A DNA stretch of 64,000 nt from Flavobacterium sp. IB48 (GCF_016405855.1 NZ_JAEFCA010000001.1:758170-822169); one strand, 5' to 3'. Numbered from the stretch's first letter, positions 42,169 through 53,477 are shown. Numbers and translations: made by a program. The notes: generated by a model from the letters alone, not told the origin.

Positions 42169-42297
42169 ATTGCCTCCAGCTTTAGCTGGAGGTTTATGAG
42201 AAATTAAGATTTAGGCTTTAGCCAAAATTATCTCATTTGGCTAAAGCCATAATTTGACACTAATTTTTTTTAACCTCCAGCTAAAGCTAGAGGCAAT
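42169..42297. repeat. REPIN-like 129-bp element with palindromic ends
   Basis: The 26-nt ends (42169-42194 and 42272-42297) are inverted copies with one difference. Each is itself a palindrome around CCTCCAGCTTTAGCTGGAGG. The interior holds a second inverted pair, GGCTTTAGCC at 42214 and GGCTAAAGCC at 42239, with nearby TGAGA and TCTCA. There is no open frame. The layout is that of a pair of REP sequences, which elsewhere are moved by REP-associated tyrosine transposases; none is in this window. Confidence 0.75.
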
Positions 42298-42401
42298 TGA
42301 AATTATTTTCGAAAATTATTTCACTCTTTTCTTATTCACAAAACACTAACAATCAAACACATAAAAAACACAAAATGTTAAAATTTAAAAATTTATAACG
42401 T

Positions 42402-42416
42402 TTGAGTAGTACTCAA
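42402..42416. promoter_or_regulatory. Short palindrome before fecR
   Basis: TTGAGTAGTACTCAA has 7-bp arms around one base, 49 nt before the fecR ATG. It could be an operator, or part of a non-standard promoter for fecR; no TAnnTTTG is close by. The rest of 42298-42464 is AT-rich without other signals. Confidence 0.35.
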
Positions 42417-42464
42417 TTGCATCTCAGCTGTATTATAGAAACACAGAACCTAAAAACATTCTTA

Positions 42465-43643
42465 ATGAATTCAAATTCTGAAATAAAAACGCTTTTAGAG
42501 AAGTTTATTTTAAATCAATGTACTGCCGAAGAAACAGAGCAAGTTGTTGCCTATTGCCGCAATAATAACCTTACCGATGAATTTCCGACAGTAGAGGAAG
42601 TAAAAAATCTCTTAGGCGAAATGCCAAAAATGGATGAGCAGAAAGCCAATTTAATTTTTGACAACATTTTATCTACAGCAAAAGATCAAGAAACAATTAT
42701 CAAATTAGAGCCTCAAAAATCAAATTACAGAAAGTACATTTCTATTGCTGCTTCTGTTTTGGTTCTTCTTGGAGTTGGATTTGCTTACAAACAAGGTTTT
42801 TTTAGTAAAACTGCAGATGTCCCGTTCGATTTTAAAAGTTCTGACATTGTTCTTCAAATGGAAGACGGTAGCGTTCAGATTATTTCTGAAAATGGAAAAG
42901 TTCAAGTTCATGACAAAAACGGAAATATTGTCGGGAATCAAAGTGGTGATAAATTGGTTTACCAAAATCAAACTAATTCTGATAAGTTGGCTTACAACAC
43001 TCTTAAAATTCCGTTTGGCAAAAAATTTCGCCTACAATTATCTGACGGAACTATGGTTCATATAAACTCTGGCTCTACTTTAAAATATCCGATAAAATTT
43101 ATTGCTGGAGAAAATCGTCAAGTATATCTTGATGGAGAAGCTTTTTTTGATGTGGCAAAAGATAAAAAACACCCTTTTATTGTAAATGCTGACAACTTAA
43201 ATGTACGCGTTTTAGGAACACATTTTAATGTTTCTAATTATCCTGAAGATGCCGTTACCGATGTAGTTTTAGTTGAAGGCTCTGTTGGAATGTATCGCTC
43301 AAACGAAGAATTTGACGCTTCTAAAAATACCATTTTAAAACCGGGTTATAAAGGAAGCTTCAACAAAGAAAATGCTTCAATCTTTACCAGACAGGTTATT
43401 ACAGAAATTTATACTTCTTGGATAGATGGCGGACTTACTTTTAGAAATATGACTTTCAAAAACATTATTACTAAACTAGAAAGACGCTACAACGTAACGA
43501 TCATTAATAAAAATGAAAAACTGGCTAATGAGAAATTTAATGCCAGCTTTAAAGAAGAATCAATTGAAAATGTTATGAGTTATTTTAATGACGTTCATGG
43601 CATTAATTACACCATAAAAAACGATCAAATACTAATTAAATAA
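42465..43643 (+). CDS. FecR-family anti-sigma factor
   Basis: A 392-residue inner-membrane anti-sigma factor. A cytoplasmic helical part (residues 1-88) would bind the sigma factor. One membrane helix follows (YISIAASVLVLLGVGFAY, 91-108). The periplasmic FecR domain has FGKKFRLQLSDGTMVHINSG, YLDGEAFFDVAKDKKHPFIV and VLGTHFNVSNYPED. It ends in a DUF4974 domain (LTFRNMTFKNIITKLERRYN ... SIENVMSYFNDV) that contacts the STN domain of the SusC partner. I start at ATG 42465, since the longer frame begins at a TTG inside the palindrome at 42402. The pairing with the STN-containing SusC just downstream is characteristic of trans-envelope signalling. Confidence 0.94.
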   Translation: MNSNSEIKTLLEKFILNQCTAEETEQVVAYCRNNNLTDEFPTVEEVKNLLGEMPKMDEQKANLIFDNILSTAKDQETIIKLEPQKSNYRKYISIAASVLVLLGVGFAYKQGFFSKTADVPFDFKSSDIVLQMEDGSVQIISENGKVQVHDKNGNIVGNQSGDKLVYQNQTNSDKLAYNTLKIPFGKKFRLQLSDGTMVHINSGSTLKYPIKFIAGENRQVYLDGEAFFDVAKDKKHPFIVNADNLNVRVLGTHFNVSNYPEDAVTDVVLVEGSVGMYRSNEEFDASKNTILKPGYKGSFNKENASIFTRQVITEIYTSWIDGGLTFRNMTFKNIITKLERRYNVTIINKNEKLANEKFNASFKEESIENVMSYFNDVHGINYTIKNDQILIK

Positions 43644-43693
43644 CCACTAAAACCAATACTATATATGATGAGATAACATTACGGGAATAAAAA

Positions 43694-43724
43694 AATCGGA
43701 AAGAGCTGCGAACAATTTCCGATT
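43694..43724 (+). promoter_or_regulatory. Hairpin in the susC leader
   Basis: Perfect 9-bp stem AATCGGAAA / TTTCCGATT with a 13-nt loop, no T-tract, 49 nt before the susC ATG. It may be a leader structure or a regulatory RNA site; the role is inference. Confidence 0.5.
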
Positions 43725-43773
43725 AACTAAGTGATTGAATATAACGAATTAACTACAATCAATTAACAAAATT

Positions 43774-46700
43774 ATGAAAAAAAAATCTAAGAATAATGGG
43801 TTTCTATACTCATTGTTCCAAAATGACCTAAAATTGAAATTAACTACACTACTTATTTTGGTCGCCATGTTTAATATCAAAGCAAGTACTTATGCCCAAA
43901 AAACAAAAGTTACTCTTGATTTGAACAATTCAACAATCGAAAAGGTTATTGAGACCATTGAACAAAAAACGGATTTCAGATTTATTTACAAAATGAGTGA
44001 TGTCGACTTAGATCGAACGGTTTCGATTTCTGTAAAAGAACAATCGATCTACACTGTTTTGGATAAAATCTTTAAAGGAACGTTTACTGAATTTAAAATT
44101 CGTGACACGCAAATTATCCTTAAAAAGCCAGAACTAAAATCACAAAATATTGAATATGAAAAAGAAACTATTTCTGGAATTATTACTGACGAAAATGGTG
44201 CTCCACTTCCTGGTGCGTCTATTTTAGAAGAAGGCACAAAAAACAGCACTGTAACTGATTATGATGGTAAATTTAAATTTATTGTCGAAAGCAGTTCTTC
44301 TGTGATTGTAATAAGTTTTGTAGGATATAAAACAAAAAAAGTTGCAGCTGGTAATGGTACTTTAAATGTTCAACTGGAACCAGATGCAACAAATTTACAA
44401 GAAGTTGTATTGGTAGGTTACGGTACTGCAGCTCGTAAGGATGTTACTGGAGCAGTATCTTCTATCAATTCAAAAGATATGAATCAAGGAGCAATTGTAA
44501 ATCCATTACAATTGATTTCGGGAAAAGCTGCGGGTGTAAATATCAATCAAATTGGTAGTGAGCCAGGAGGTGCTCCGAGTGTGCGTATTAGAGGTATTTC
44601 TTCTCTTATTGGGGGAAACGATCCTTTAGTTGTTGTAGATGGAATTCAGGGAAACTTAGACTTATTAAGTCAGATTCCACCAACTGAAATCGAAAATATC
44701 GATATCTTAAAAGATGCATCGGCAACAGCTATTTATGGTTCTAGAGGTGCTTCTGGTGTAATTATGGTTACTACTAAAAAAAATAAAGCAGGCAAAACTA
44801 CTATAGAATACATTGGAAATACTTCTATTGATTTTATCCCAAAAAAATTGGATATGCTAGATGCAAATCAATGGTGGGAAGCTGCACAAAAAGTTGGTGT
44901 TCCTGCATCTGCAAATCATGGTTCTGACACAGATTGGTATGGTCTTTTGACTAAAACTGGAGTAACTCAAAACCATACTTTGTCTTTTGGCGGTGGTGCT
45001 GATAAATTTAGTTATAGAGCCTCAATTAGTGCCATTTTGCAAGATGGGGTTGTAATTAATTCAAACAATAAAAAATACATTGCCCGTGTTCAAGCATCAC
45101 AAACTGCCTTAGACGGAAAATTAAAACTGACTTATAATTTAAACAACGGAACCGATTTTACAACATCTAGTATTCAATCTATCGGACGTGTAAATTATGT
45201 TTCTAACTTAATTACAAATGCATATTTAATGCGCCCAACTGATCCTGTTTTTAATACTGACGGAACGTATTTTACAGATCCAAACGTTTTTCAATACTTA
45301 AATCCATACGCTGCACAACAGGAAATTATAAATGAGTCTGAGGCTGATAATTTATTTGGAAGTTTAAAAGCTGACTTAGATTTATTTGACGGATTAACAG
45401 CTGGATGGTTTGGAAGCTGGAGAAAAACCAATAAAACTATAGGTTTTTATGATCCTGCAAAATCTACAGATTCGCACGCAATTGATCAAAAAGGCTTTGC
45501 TAATATCACAGATAGCAGACAAAATGAAAAATTGATGGATATTAGCCTGAATTACAAAAAGACTTTTGGTCTTCACAGTCTTAATGTTTTGGCTTTGTAC
45601 GAATGGCAAAAACAATTATATCAAGATAATTATTCTCAAATAAGAGGTTTTATTAACGACATAACAACTTATAATAGTCTACAGCTTGGAGATTTCTCTA
45701 AAGTTCTTCCTGGAGATATGAAATCGTCTAAGTCAGACAGAACTTTAGTTTCTTTCTTAAATCGTATTAACTACTCTTATGCCGATCGTTATTTATTTAC
45801 GGCAAGTTTAAGAAAAGATGGTGCTTCTGTTTTTGGATCTAATCAAAAATGGGGATATTTCCCTTCTGCTTCTGTAGCTTGGCAAGTAACTAAGGAGTCA
45901 TTCATGGCAAACCAAACACTATTTAATGAGCTTAAATTACGTGCAGGATATGGAGTTACAGGAAATCAGCAAAATTTATTGCCGCAAGGTTCAATTGCAT
46001 TAGTCGGACTTGGAGATCCTTCAACAATTTATTTTGGAGGTCAGCAAATCACAAACTTTTTTCCAAGTCAAAATGCAAATCCTGATTTGAAATGGGAAAC
46101 AAAAAAACAAACCAACATTGGTCTTGACTTTGCTTTGTTAGAAAGTAGACTACGAGGAACTATCGATGTTTATACTTCTACAACTGATAATTTATTATTT
46201 GATTATACAGTACCTCAGCCTCCATATCCTTACAATAAAATTAAGGCAAACGTAGGAAGCATTTTGAATAAAGGTCTTGAGGTTTCTCTTGCTTATGATG
46301 TAATTAAAAATGAAAATACAACTCTTACACTTGCAGGAAACGTTTCGCTAATAAAAAACGAAGTGCTTAATTTAAGCGGAAGCATCAATGGAGTTCCTTT
46401 AAACACAGATTATGTTGCTTGGGGAGCAAATGGCGCTAACTCTTATTTAATAAAAGGACAGCCTGTTGGAACTTACAATATTTTACATCATACGGGTGTA
46501 GATGCTGCAGGAATTGAAACTGTTGAAGATCGTGATGGAAATGGTATAATTGATCAAGGTGACAGAAGCCCAGATAGAGTTATTAGCGGATCTGCATTAC
46601 CAAAATATACTTATGCATTTAATCCAACTTTTGTTCATAAAAATTTTGATGCTTCAATGTTGTGGAGAGGTTCGGGAGGAAATAAAATCTATAACCAAGT

Positions 46701-47061
46701 ACGTGCCAACATAAGCCGCCTTGAAAATATTGGTAAATCTAACATTTTAGCAAGTGCTGTAGACGAAGGAATTTATTCTTCTCCTTATGCCTCAGATATG
46801 TATTTAGAAGATGGTTCATTCTTGCGTCTAGAAAATGTTACTGCTGGATATAATTTTCGTTTCACAGATGTTAAATACATCGAATCTGTTAGAATCTCAC
46901 TTACTGGAAACAATCTTTTACTTATTACCAACTATTCTGGTATAGACCCAGAGGTAACTTTGAGTGGAAGTGGAAAACCTGAGGACAACTTTGGTGCAGA
47001 TAGAGGAATTTATCCTCGTACAAGAAGTATCGCTATAGGTTTAAATGTAAAATTTAAATAG
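43774..47061 (+). CDS. SusC/RagA-family TonB-linked outer-membrane transporter with STN domain
   Basis: A 1095-residue outer-membrane transporter that imports oligosaccharides delivered by SusD. A long signal peptide ends near STYAQ (residue 42). An STN domain (about 45-120, with LDLNNSTIEKVIETI and VSISVKEQSIYTVLDKIF) talks to FecR. A carboxypeptidase-D-like domain follows (about 132-208, ISGIITDENGAPLPGASI). The plug (about 215-335) has VRIRGISSLIGGNDPLVVVDG and ILKDASATAIYGSRGASGVI, and the beta-barrel ends in IGLNVKFK. STN-bearing SusC proteins are those paired with ECF sigma/FecR systems, which fits the two genes upstream. An alpha-glucan substrate is inferred from the GH13 and GH97 genes downstream. 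Confidence 0.95.
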   Translation: MKKKSKNNGFLYSLFQNDLKLKLTTLLILVAMFNIKASTYAQKTKVTLDLNNSTIEKVIETIEQKTDFRFIYKMSDVDLDRTVSISVKEQSIYTVLDKIFKGTFTEFKIRDTQIILKKPELKSQNIEYEKETISGIITDENGAPLPGASILEEGTKNSTVTDYDGKFKFIVESSSSVIVISFVGYKTKKVAAGNGTLNVQLEPDATNLQEVVLVGYGTAARKDVTGAVSSINSKDMNQGAIVNPLQLISGKAAGVNINQIGSEPGGAPSVRIRGISSLIGGNDPLVVVDGIQGNLDLLSQIPPTEIENIDILKDASATAIYGSRGASGVIMVTTKKNKAGKTTIEYIGNTSIDFIPKKLDMLDANQWWEAAQKVGVPASANHGSDTDWYGLLTKTGVTQNHTLSFGGGADKFSYRASISAILQDGVVINSNNKKYIARVQASQTALDGKLKLTYNLNNGTDFTTSSIQSIGRVNYVSNLITNAYLMRPTDPVFNTDGTYFTDPNVFQYLNPYAAQQEIINESEADNLFGSLKADLDLFDGLTAGWFGSWRKTNKTIGFYDPAKSTDSHAIDQKGFANITDSRQNEKLMDISLNYKKTFGLHSLNVLALYEWQKQLYQDNYSQIRGFINDITTYNSLQLGDFSKVLPGDMKSSKSDRTLVSFLNRINYSYADRYLFTASLRKDGASVFGSNQKWGYFPSASVAWQVTKESFMANQTLFNELKLRAGYGVTGNQQNLLPQGSIALVGLGDPSTIYFGGQQITNFFPSQNANPDLKWETKKQTNIGLDFALLESRLRGTIDVYTSTTDNLLFDYTVPQPPYPYNKIKANVGSILNKGLEVSLAYDVIKNENTTLTLAGNVSLIKNEVLNLSGSINGVPLNTDYVAWGANGANSYLIKGQPVGTYNILHHTGVDAAGIETVEDRDGNGIIDQGDRSPDRVISGSALPKYTYAFNPTFVHKNFDASMLWRGSGGNKIYNQVRANISRLENIGKSNILASAVDEGIYSSPYASDMYLEDGSFLRLENVTAGYNFRFTDVKYIESVRISLTGNNLLLITNYSGIDPEVTLSGSGKPEDNFGADRGIYPRTRSIAIGLNVKFK

Positions 47062-47069
47062 TAAAAGAA

Positions 47070-48563
47070 ATGAAAATCAAAAATATATTAATACTAGGGA
47101 GTTTAACTTTCCTGTCTCTTGTTGGTTGCACCAATATTGATGAAAATGTGTACGATAAATACCCTCAGAACGATTTTTATAATTCACCCGAAGGTGCTGA
47201 TGTTGCCCTTGCCAGTGTTTATGGTCAAATTGGAGGAAATTGGGATGGAAAGGGTTATGCTGGAGCTGATAACGGCTGGTACGATTTAAACTGTATGTCG
47301 GCAGATGAACAAGTTATTCCGCATAGAAATACAGGTGACTGGCAGTTGGATTTTGCTCGTGTTTACATGCATCAATGGCTTCCAACAGATTTAATGGTAA
47401 ACAATACTTGGAATTGGCTTTACAAATCTATTTTCGCTGCCAATTTAGCTGTTTCTCAACTGGAAACCGCCAAAGCCGATGCTTCAAAGATTGCAGAAGC
47501 TAAAGTATTGCGCGCTTTTTTCTATTATCTATTAATGGACGATTACGGAAACATTCCTTTCTACACAGACAATAACACAACCGTAGATAAAATTCCGCAA
47601 GTGAGTCGTAAAGAAGTTTATGATTTCATTGTAAAAGAATTGACTGAAAACGTAGAATTGCTTTCTGGAACAAAAGGAGGAAATTATTACGGGCGTTTCA
47701 ATAAATGGGCTGCTTATACCTTATTAGCAAAAGTATACTTAAATGCAGAAGTTTATACAGGGCAAGCAAAATGGGCTGAGTGTTTAGCTGCTTGTCAAAA
47801 GGTTTCTGAAGGAAACTTTAATCTTCACCCTGCATCAAACAATGCCTCAAGTCCGCTTGGAAATACGTATTATGAATTGTTTGGCGATGTGCTACCAGAT
47901 GACGAAACTATCCTTTCTATATACACTACTGTAGATGTTGTGTCTAGAAATATTTTTACTGTTAGAAGTTTATACGGTCCTCACTGCCAAGCTCTTTTTG
48001 GATACAGCGGATGGAATGGTACAATTGTTCCAAAAGATTTTTATCTAAAATATACTGACAATGATATTCGTAAAAAACAATTCTTAATAGGAGAACAACC
48101 AGGTGGAACAAACTATACTCTTGATATAAGTTCATTGGATAATCCTGGAGCTGGTGCGCAAGAAGGTGTTCGTAACGTTAAATTCTACCCAGCAACCCCA
48201 AGAAACGGCGGAGGAGCATCAAACGACTTCCCTATTTACAGATATGCAGATGTTCTTTTAATGATGGCAGAATGTAATGTTCGTTTAAATAATCCTGCCG
48301 CTGCAAAACCATCTATCGATGCTGTTAGACAACGTGCTGGTTTAGGCGCTTTGGATAATGTGCCAACTCTAACTGATATTTATAACGAAAGAGGATTAGA
48401 ATTGAACTGGGAAGGTCACAGAAGACAAGATATGATTCGTTTTGGTACCTTTTTATCTCCAAAACAATTCATGGAAAGTTCAGAAGAATATAGAAAAATA
48501 TATCCTATTCCAACTTCGGCTTTAAATGCTAATCCAAGTCTTAAACAAAATCCAGGTTACTAA
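47070..48563 (+). CDS. SusD/RagB-family surface glycan-binding lipoprotein
   Basis: A 497-residue lipoprotein that caps SusC and binds glycan. The signal ends in SLVGC with the lipid-carrying Cys20. The N-terminal helical repeat region has KYPQNDFYNSPEGADVALAS, NWLYKSIFAANLAVSQLE and AEAKVLRAFFYYLLMDDYG, and KWAAYTLLAKVYLNAEVY is a TPR-like segment. The C-terminal signature is FPIYRYADVLLMMAECNVRL, then IYNERGLELNWEGHRRQDMIRF and KIYPIPTSALNANP. It starts 8 nt after susC, so the pair is co-translated, as is normal for SusCD complexes. Confidence 0.96.
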   Translation: MKIKNILILGSLTFLSLVGCTNIDENVYDKYPQNDFYNSPEGADVALASVYGQIGGNWDGKGYAGADNGWYDLNCMSADEQVIPHRNTGDWQLDFARVYMHQWLPTDLMVNNTWNWLYKSIFAANLAVSQLETAKADASKIAEAKVLRAFFYYLLMDDYGNIPFYTDNNTTVDKIPQVSRKEVYDFIVKELTENVELLSGTKGGNYYGRFNKWAAYTLLAKVYLNAEVYTGQAKWAECLAACQKVSEGNFNLHPASNNASSPLGNTYYELFGDVLPDDETILSIYTTVDVVSRNIFTVRSLYGPHCQALFGYSGWNGTIVPKDFYLKYTDNDIRKKQFLIGEQPGGTNYTLDISSLDNPGAGAQEGVRNVKFYPATPRNGGGASNDFPIYRYADVLLMMAECNVRLNNPAAAKPSIDAVRQRAGLGALDNVPTLTDIYNERGLELNWEGHRRQDMIRFGTFLSPKQFMESSEEYRKIYPIPTSALNANPSLKQNPGY

Positions 48564-48578
48564 TTAAAAGTACTTGAT

Positions 48579-48665
48579 ATGAAATTGCCGTTCCTCAAAA
48601 ATAAATTCAATAAAAGAAGTTCGGCAGTCTCATGGTACTTTAAAACAAATAATAACTACATATGA
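48579..48665 (+). CDS. Possible 28-codon small ORF between susD and susE
   Basis: ATG at 48579 opens a 28-residue frame beginning MKLPFLKNKFNKRSS and ending at a TGA (48663-48665) that overlaps the susE ATG as ATGA. It fills nearly the whole gap, is basic and contains Trp and Tyr. The overlap would allow coupled translation into susE. The AT-rich composition means chance is a serious alternative, so this is a weak call. Confidence 0.2.
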   Translation: MKLPFLKNKFNKRSSAVSWYFKTNNNYI

Positions 48666-49744
48666 AAAAATATATAAATAGATTATTTGCACTTACAGCC
48701 TTGCTTATTGTTGGAGCTGCTTGTGAAAATGATGCCGAATTGACCTATCTAAAAGATGTTCAGTTCCCATCTGAAATAAAAATTACACCAAGTACCACTT
48801 TTGTGCTTCTGGAAGACAATGCAGATACAGATGCAATTACCATTTCTTGGGATAAAGTTACTTTTCCTATTGAAGCGCCTGTAACATATGCAGTACAATT
48901 TGATGTTCCTTCAGATATAACAGGCTCAAATGCATGGCTAAACGCAACTCGTATTGAAGTAGGACAAGATGTTTTGACTAAGACTTTTTCAGTTAGAGAT
49001 TTCAATAAAATTGCAACAGATTTAGGTTTGCCTGCAGATAAAGCCAACAAACTTATTGTGCGTGTTGAAGCTCAAATGGATAGAAAAGTTTTTTCAAAAA
49101 ATGTTGAATTAACCATTACTCCTTACGAAAAAGCAATTGTTTTTGGCGAAATTTACATGCCAGGTTCTTACCAAGGCGAATGGAATGTTGAAACTGCTTC
49201 TGTTTTAACTGCTATTGAAAAAGGCGTTTACCAAGGTTATGCATCAGTTCTTCCAGGTTATGGAACAGGATTTAAAGTAAATACTGCTAGAAACTGGGAA
49301 GAATTTTATGGTTCTAGTGGTGGCGATAACATCCAGAAAATGAATACAACAGACTTACAAATGCCTGGCGAAGGTTCTTATCAAATTAAAGTAAATCTTA
49401 ATACTTTAAAATGGTCAGCAACAGCTTATGCTTGGGGAATTGTTGGAACAGCTCAAACTGGTGGATGGGATAACAGCACACCGATGAGCTATGACCATCA
49501 GACAAAAACATGGAAAGTAACAGCAGATTTGGTTCCTGGAGCATTAAAATTCAGATTGAACAACAAATGGGATGTTAATTACGGACCAAAAGATGCTACA
49601 ACAAATACAATTAATCGTGACGATCAAGGTTCTTATACCATTACCGAAGCGGGAACTTACGACGTTACATTCACGATTGATGAAACAGATCCAAACACAA
49701 ATGGCTATCCTGCAACAGCAACTTGCACTATAGTTAAAAAATAA
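48662..49744 (+). CDS. SusE-family starch-binding outer-membrane lipoprotein
   Basis: A 360-residue surface lipoprotein. The signal peptide ends in IVGAAC (Cys21), followed by an acidic stretch ENDAELTYL. Residues about 35-150 form an Ig-like domain with LLEDNADTDAITISWDKVTF. Two starch-binding-like beta-sandwich modules follow: about 155-255 (VFGEIYMPGSYQGEWNVE ... KMNTTDLQMPGEGSYQIKVN) and about 258-360 (WGIVGTAQTGGWDNSTPMSY ... ALKFRLNNKWDVNYGP). The repeat of W-x-I-V-G / GGW in such modules marks SusE and SusF. It should help hold alpha-glucan at the surface. A stable hairpin follows at 49784. Confidence 0.92.
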   Translation: MKKYINRLFALTALLIVGAACENDAELTYLKDVQFPSEIKITPSTTFVLLEDNADTDAITISWDKVTFPIEAPVTYAVQFDVPSDITGSNAWLNATRIEVGQDVLTKTFSVRDFNKIATDLGLPADKANKLIVRVEAQMDRKVFSKNVELTITPYEKAIVFGEIYMPGSYQGEWNVETASVLTAIEKGVYQGYASVLPGYGTGFKVNTARNWEEFYGSSGGDNIQKMNTTDLQMPGEGSYQIKVNLNTLKWSATAYAWGIVGTAQTGGWDNSTPMSYDHQTKTWKVTADLVPGALKFRLNNKWDVNYGPKDATTNTINRDDQGSYTITEAGTYDVTFTIDETDPNTNGYPATATCTIVKK

Positions 49745-49783
49745 TCTAACATATTCATACATGATAGATTAGTTTTGAGTGAT

Positions 49784-49810
49784 ACCTGCCTTTCTGAGCA
49801 AAAGGCAGGT
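49784..49810 (+). other. Stable intergenic hairpin between susE and the GH13 lipoprotein gene
   Basis: Perfect 10-bp stem ACCTGCCTTT / AAAGGCAGGT with a 7-nt loop. No T-tract follows, so a role as an mRNA stabilising or processing element is more likely than full termination. Confidence 0.55.
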
Positions 49811-49857
49811 TATCTAAAAACTAAAGCTCAAATTCTATCAAATTTAATTCTAAAATT

Positions 49858-51252
49858 ATGAAGTCTAACACCAACATTTTTCTTGCTTTACTGCTTTCTT
49901 TAGCTTTTATATCGTGCAGTTCTTCTGAAGAAAATCCGAAACCAGATCCAAACACGGGAACAGAAAACGAATATCAGCAATATGGATCCCCATTTGATAA
50001 AGTTGCAGCCAATGAAGATGCCGTAATTTATCAGGTAAACGTACGTTCTTTCAGTCCAGAAGGAAACTTAAAAGGTGTTCAGAAACGACTTGGAGACATT
50101 CAGAAATTAGGTGCAAACGTCATTTATCTAATGCCTATTTATCCTGTTGGAAAAATAAAAATGGCAGGAAAATTAGGTTCTCCTTATTCAATTAAAGACT
50201 ATAAAGCCGTTAATTCTGATTATGGAAACTTAGAAGACCTTCGCGCTCTAGTTACAGAAGCACACAGCAAAAATATGGCGGTAATTTTAGACTGGGTTGC
50301 CAATCATACTTCTTGGGATAATCAATGGATTACAGCACATCCAGACTGGTACCAGAAAGATGCCAGCGGAAACATTACTATTCCGCCAGGAACCAACTGG
50401 CAAGATGTTGCACAATTAAATTATACTAATGCAGAAATGAAAAAAGCCATGATCGATGCCATGTCTTATTGGGTTTATAATGCCAATATTGATGGTTTCA
50501 GATGTGATGCTGCCGATTTTGTTCCTGTAACTTTCTGGTCAGAAGCAATAACTAAAATCCGTAAAATCAAAAACCAAAGAATGATTTTAATGGCCGAAGG
50601 TTCAAGAGCCAATCATTATGATGCTGGATTCGATTATACTTTTGGTTTTGCTTATTTCGGTGCTTTAGAAAAAGTATTCTCAGAAGCGCAGCCTGCAAGT
50701 TATCTTCAAACAGAAAGTTCTAAAGAATACGGACAACTAGATGCTTCAAAAAGAATTGTGCGTTACACCACAAATCACGACGTGAATCTTTCTGACGGAA
50801 CTCCACTTGAGCTTTTTGGAGGCAAAAAAGGTTCTTTAGCAGCATTTGTAATTGCATCAAGCATGAAATCTGTTCCTATGATTTACAATGGTCAAGAAAT
50901 TGGCTATAACAAACGCATTGATTATTTTGACAATGTGCCAATAGATTGGTCTACTGCAGATAATGATATGCTTTTAGAATACCAAAAAATAATTGCATTT
51001 AGAAATTCGAGTGAAGCACTTCGAAAAGGAAAACTAACGGGCTACAGCAGTAACGATGCAAGTGTTTTTACTATGGAAACTACAACTGATAAAGTCTTAA
51101 TTGTGGCGAACATTAAAAACAAATCGGTTAAATATACCGCTCCAACAGCTTTGGCCAACACCAATTGGACAGATGCATTAACTGGCAATCCAATTTCTAT
51201 TGCTTCAGAAATTAATTTAGAAGCTTATCAATACCTTATTCTTAAAAAATAA
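49858..51252 (+). CDS. GH13 alpha-amylase-type lipoprotein (SusG-like)
   Basis: A 464-residue lipoprotein of glycoside hydrolase family 13, acting on alpha-1,4-glucan. The signal ends in AFISC (Cys20), followed by SSSEENP. A Ser/acidic stretch after the Cys resembles export signals for surface lipoproteins in this phylum. The four GH13 regions are complete: region I DWVANHT (His150), region II GFRCDAADF (nucleophile Asp217), region III LMAEGS (acid/base Glu247) and region IV TTNHDVN (Asp308). A beta-sandwich C-domain closes the protein from about residue 385. It probably makes the first cuts at the cell surface for import by SusCD. A second GH13 with a related catalytic domain lies at 53745. 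Confidence 0.94.
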   Translation: MKSNTNIFLALLLSLAFISCSSSEENPKPDPNTGTENEYQQYGSPFDKVAANEDAVIYQVNVRSFSPEGNLKGVQKRLGDIQKLGANVIYLMPIYPVGKIKMAGKLGSPYSIKDYKAVNSDYGNLEDLRALVTEAHSKNMAVILDWVANHTSWDNQWITAHPDWYQKDASGNITIPPGTNWQDVAQLNYTNAEMKKAMIDAMSYWVYNANIDGFRCDAADFVPVTFWSEAITKIRKIKNQRMILMAEGSRANHYDAGFDYTFGFAYFGALEKVFSEAQPASYLQTESSKEYGQLDASKRIVRYTTNHDVNLSDGTPLELFGGKKGSLAAFVIASSMKSVPMIYNGQEIGYNKRIDYFDNVPIDWSTADNDMLLEYQKIIAFRNSSEALRKGKLTGYSSNDASVFTMETTTDKVLIVANIKNKSVKYTAPTALANTNWTDALTGNPISIASEINLEAYQYLILKK

Positions 51253-51281
51253 CAAAAGCTTCTTATAATCCTAAGATTTGA

Positions 51282-53477
<2,196 letters not shown>

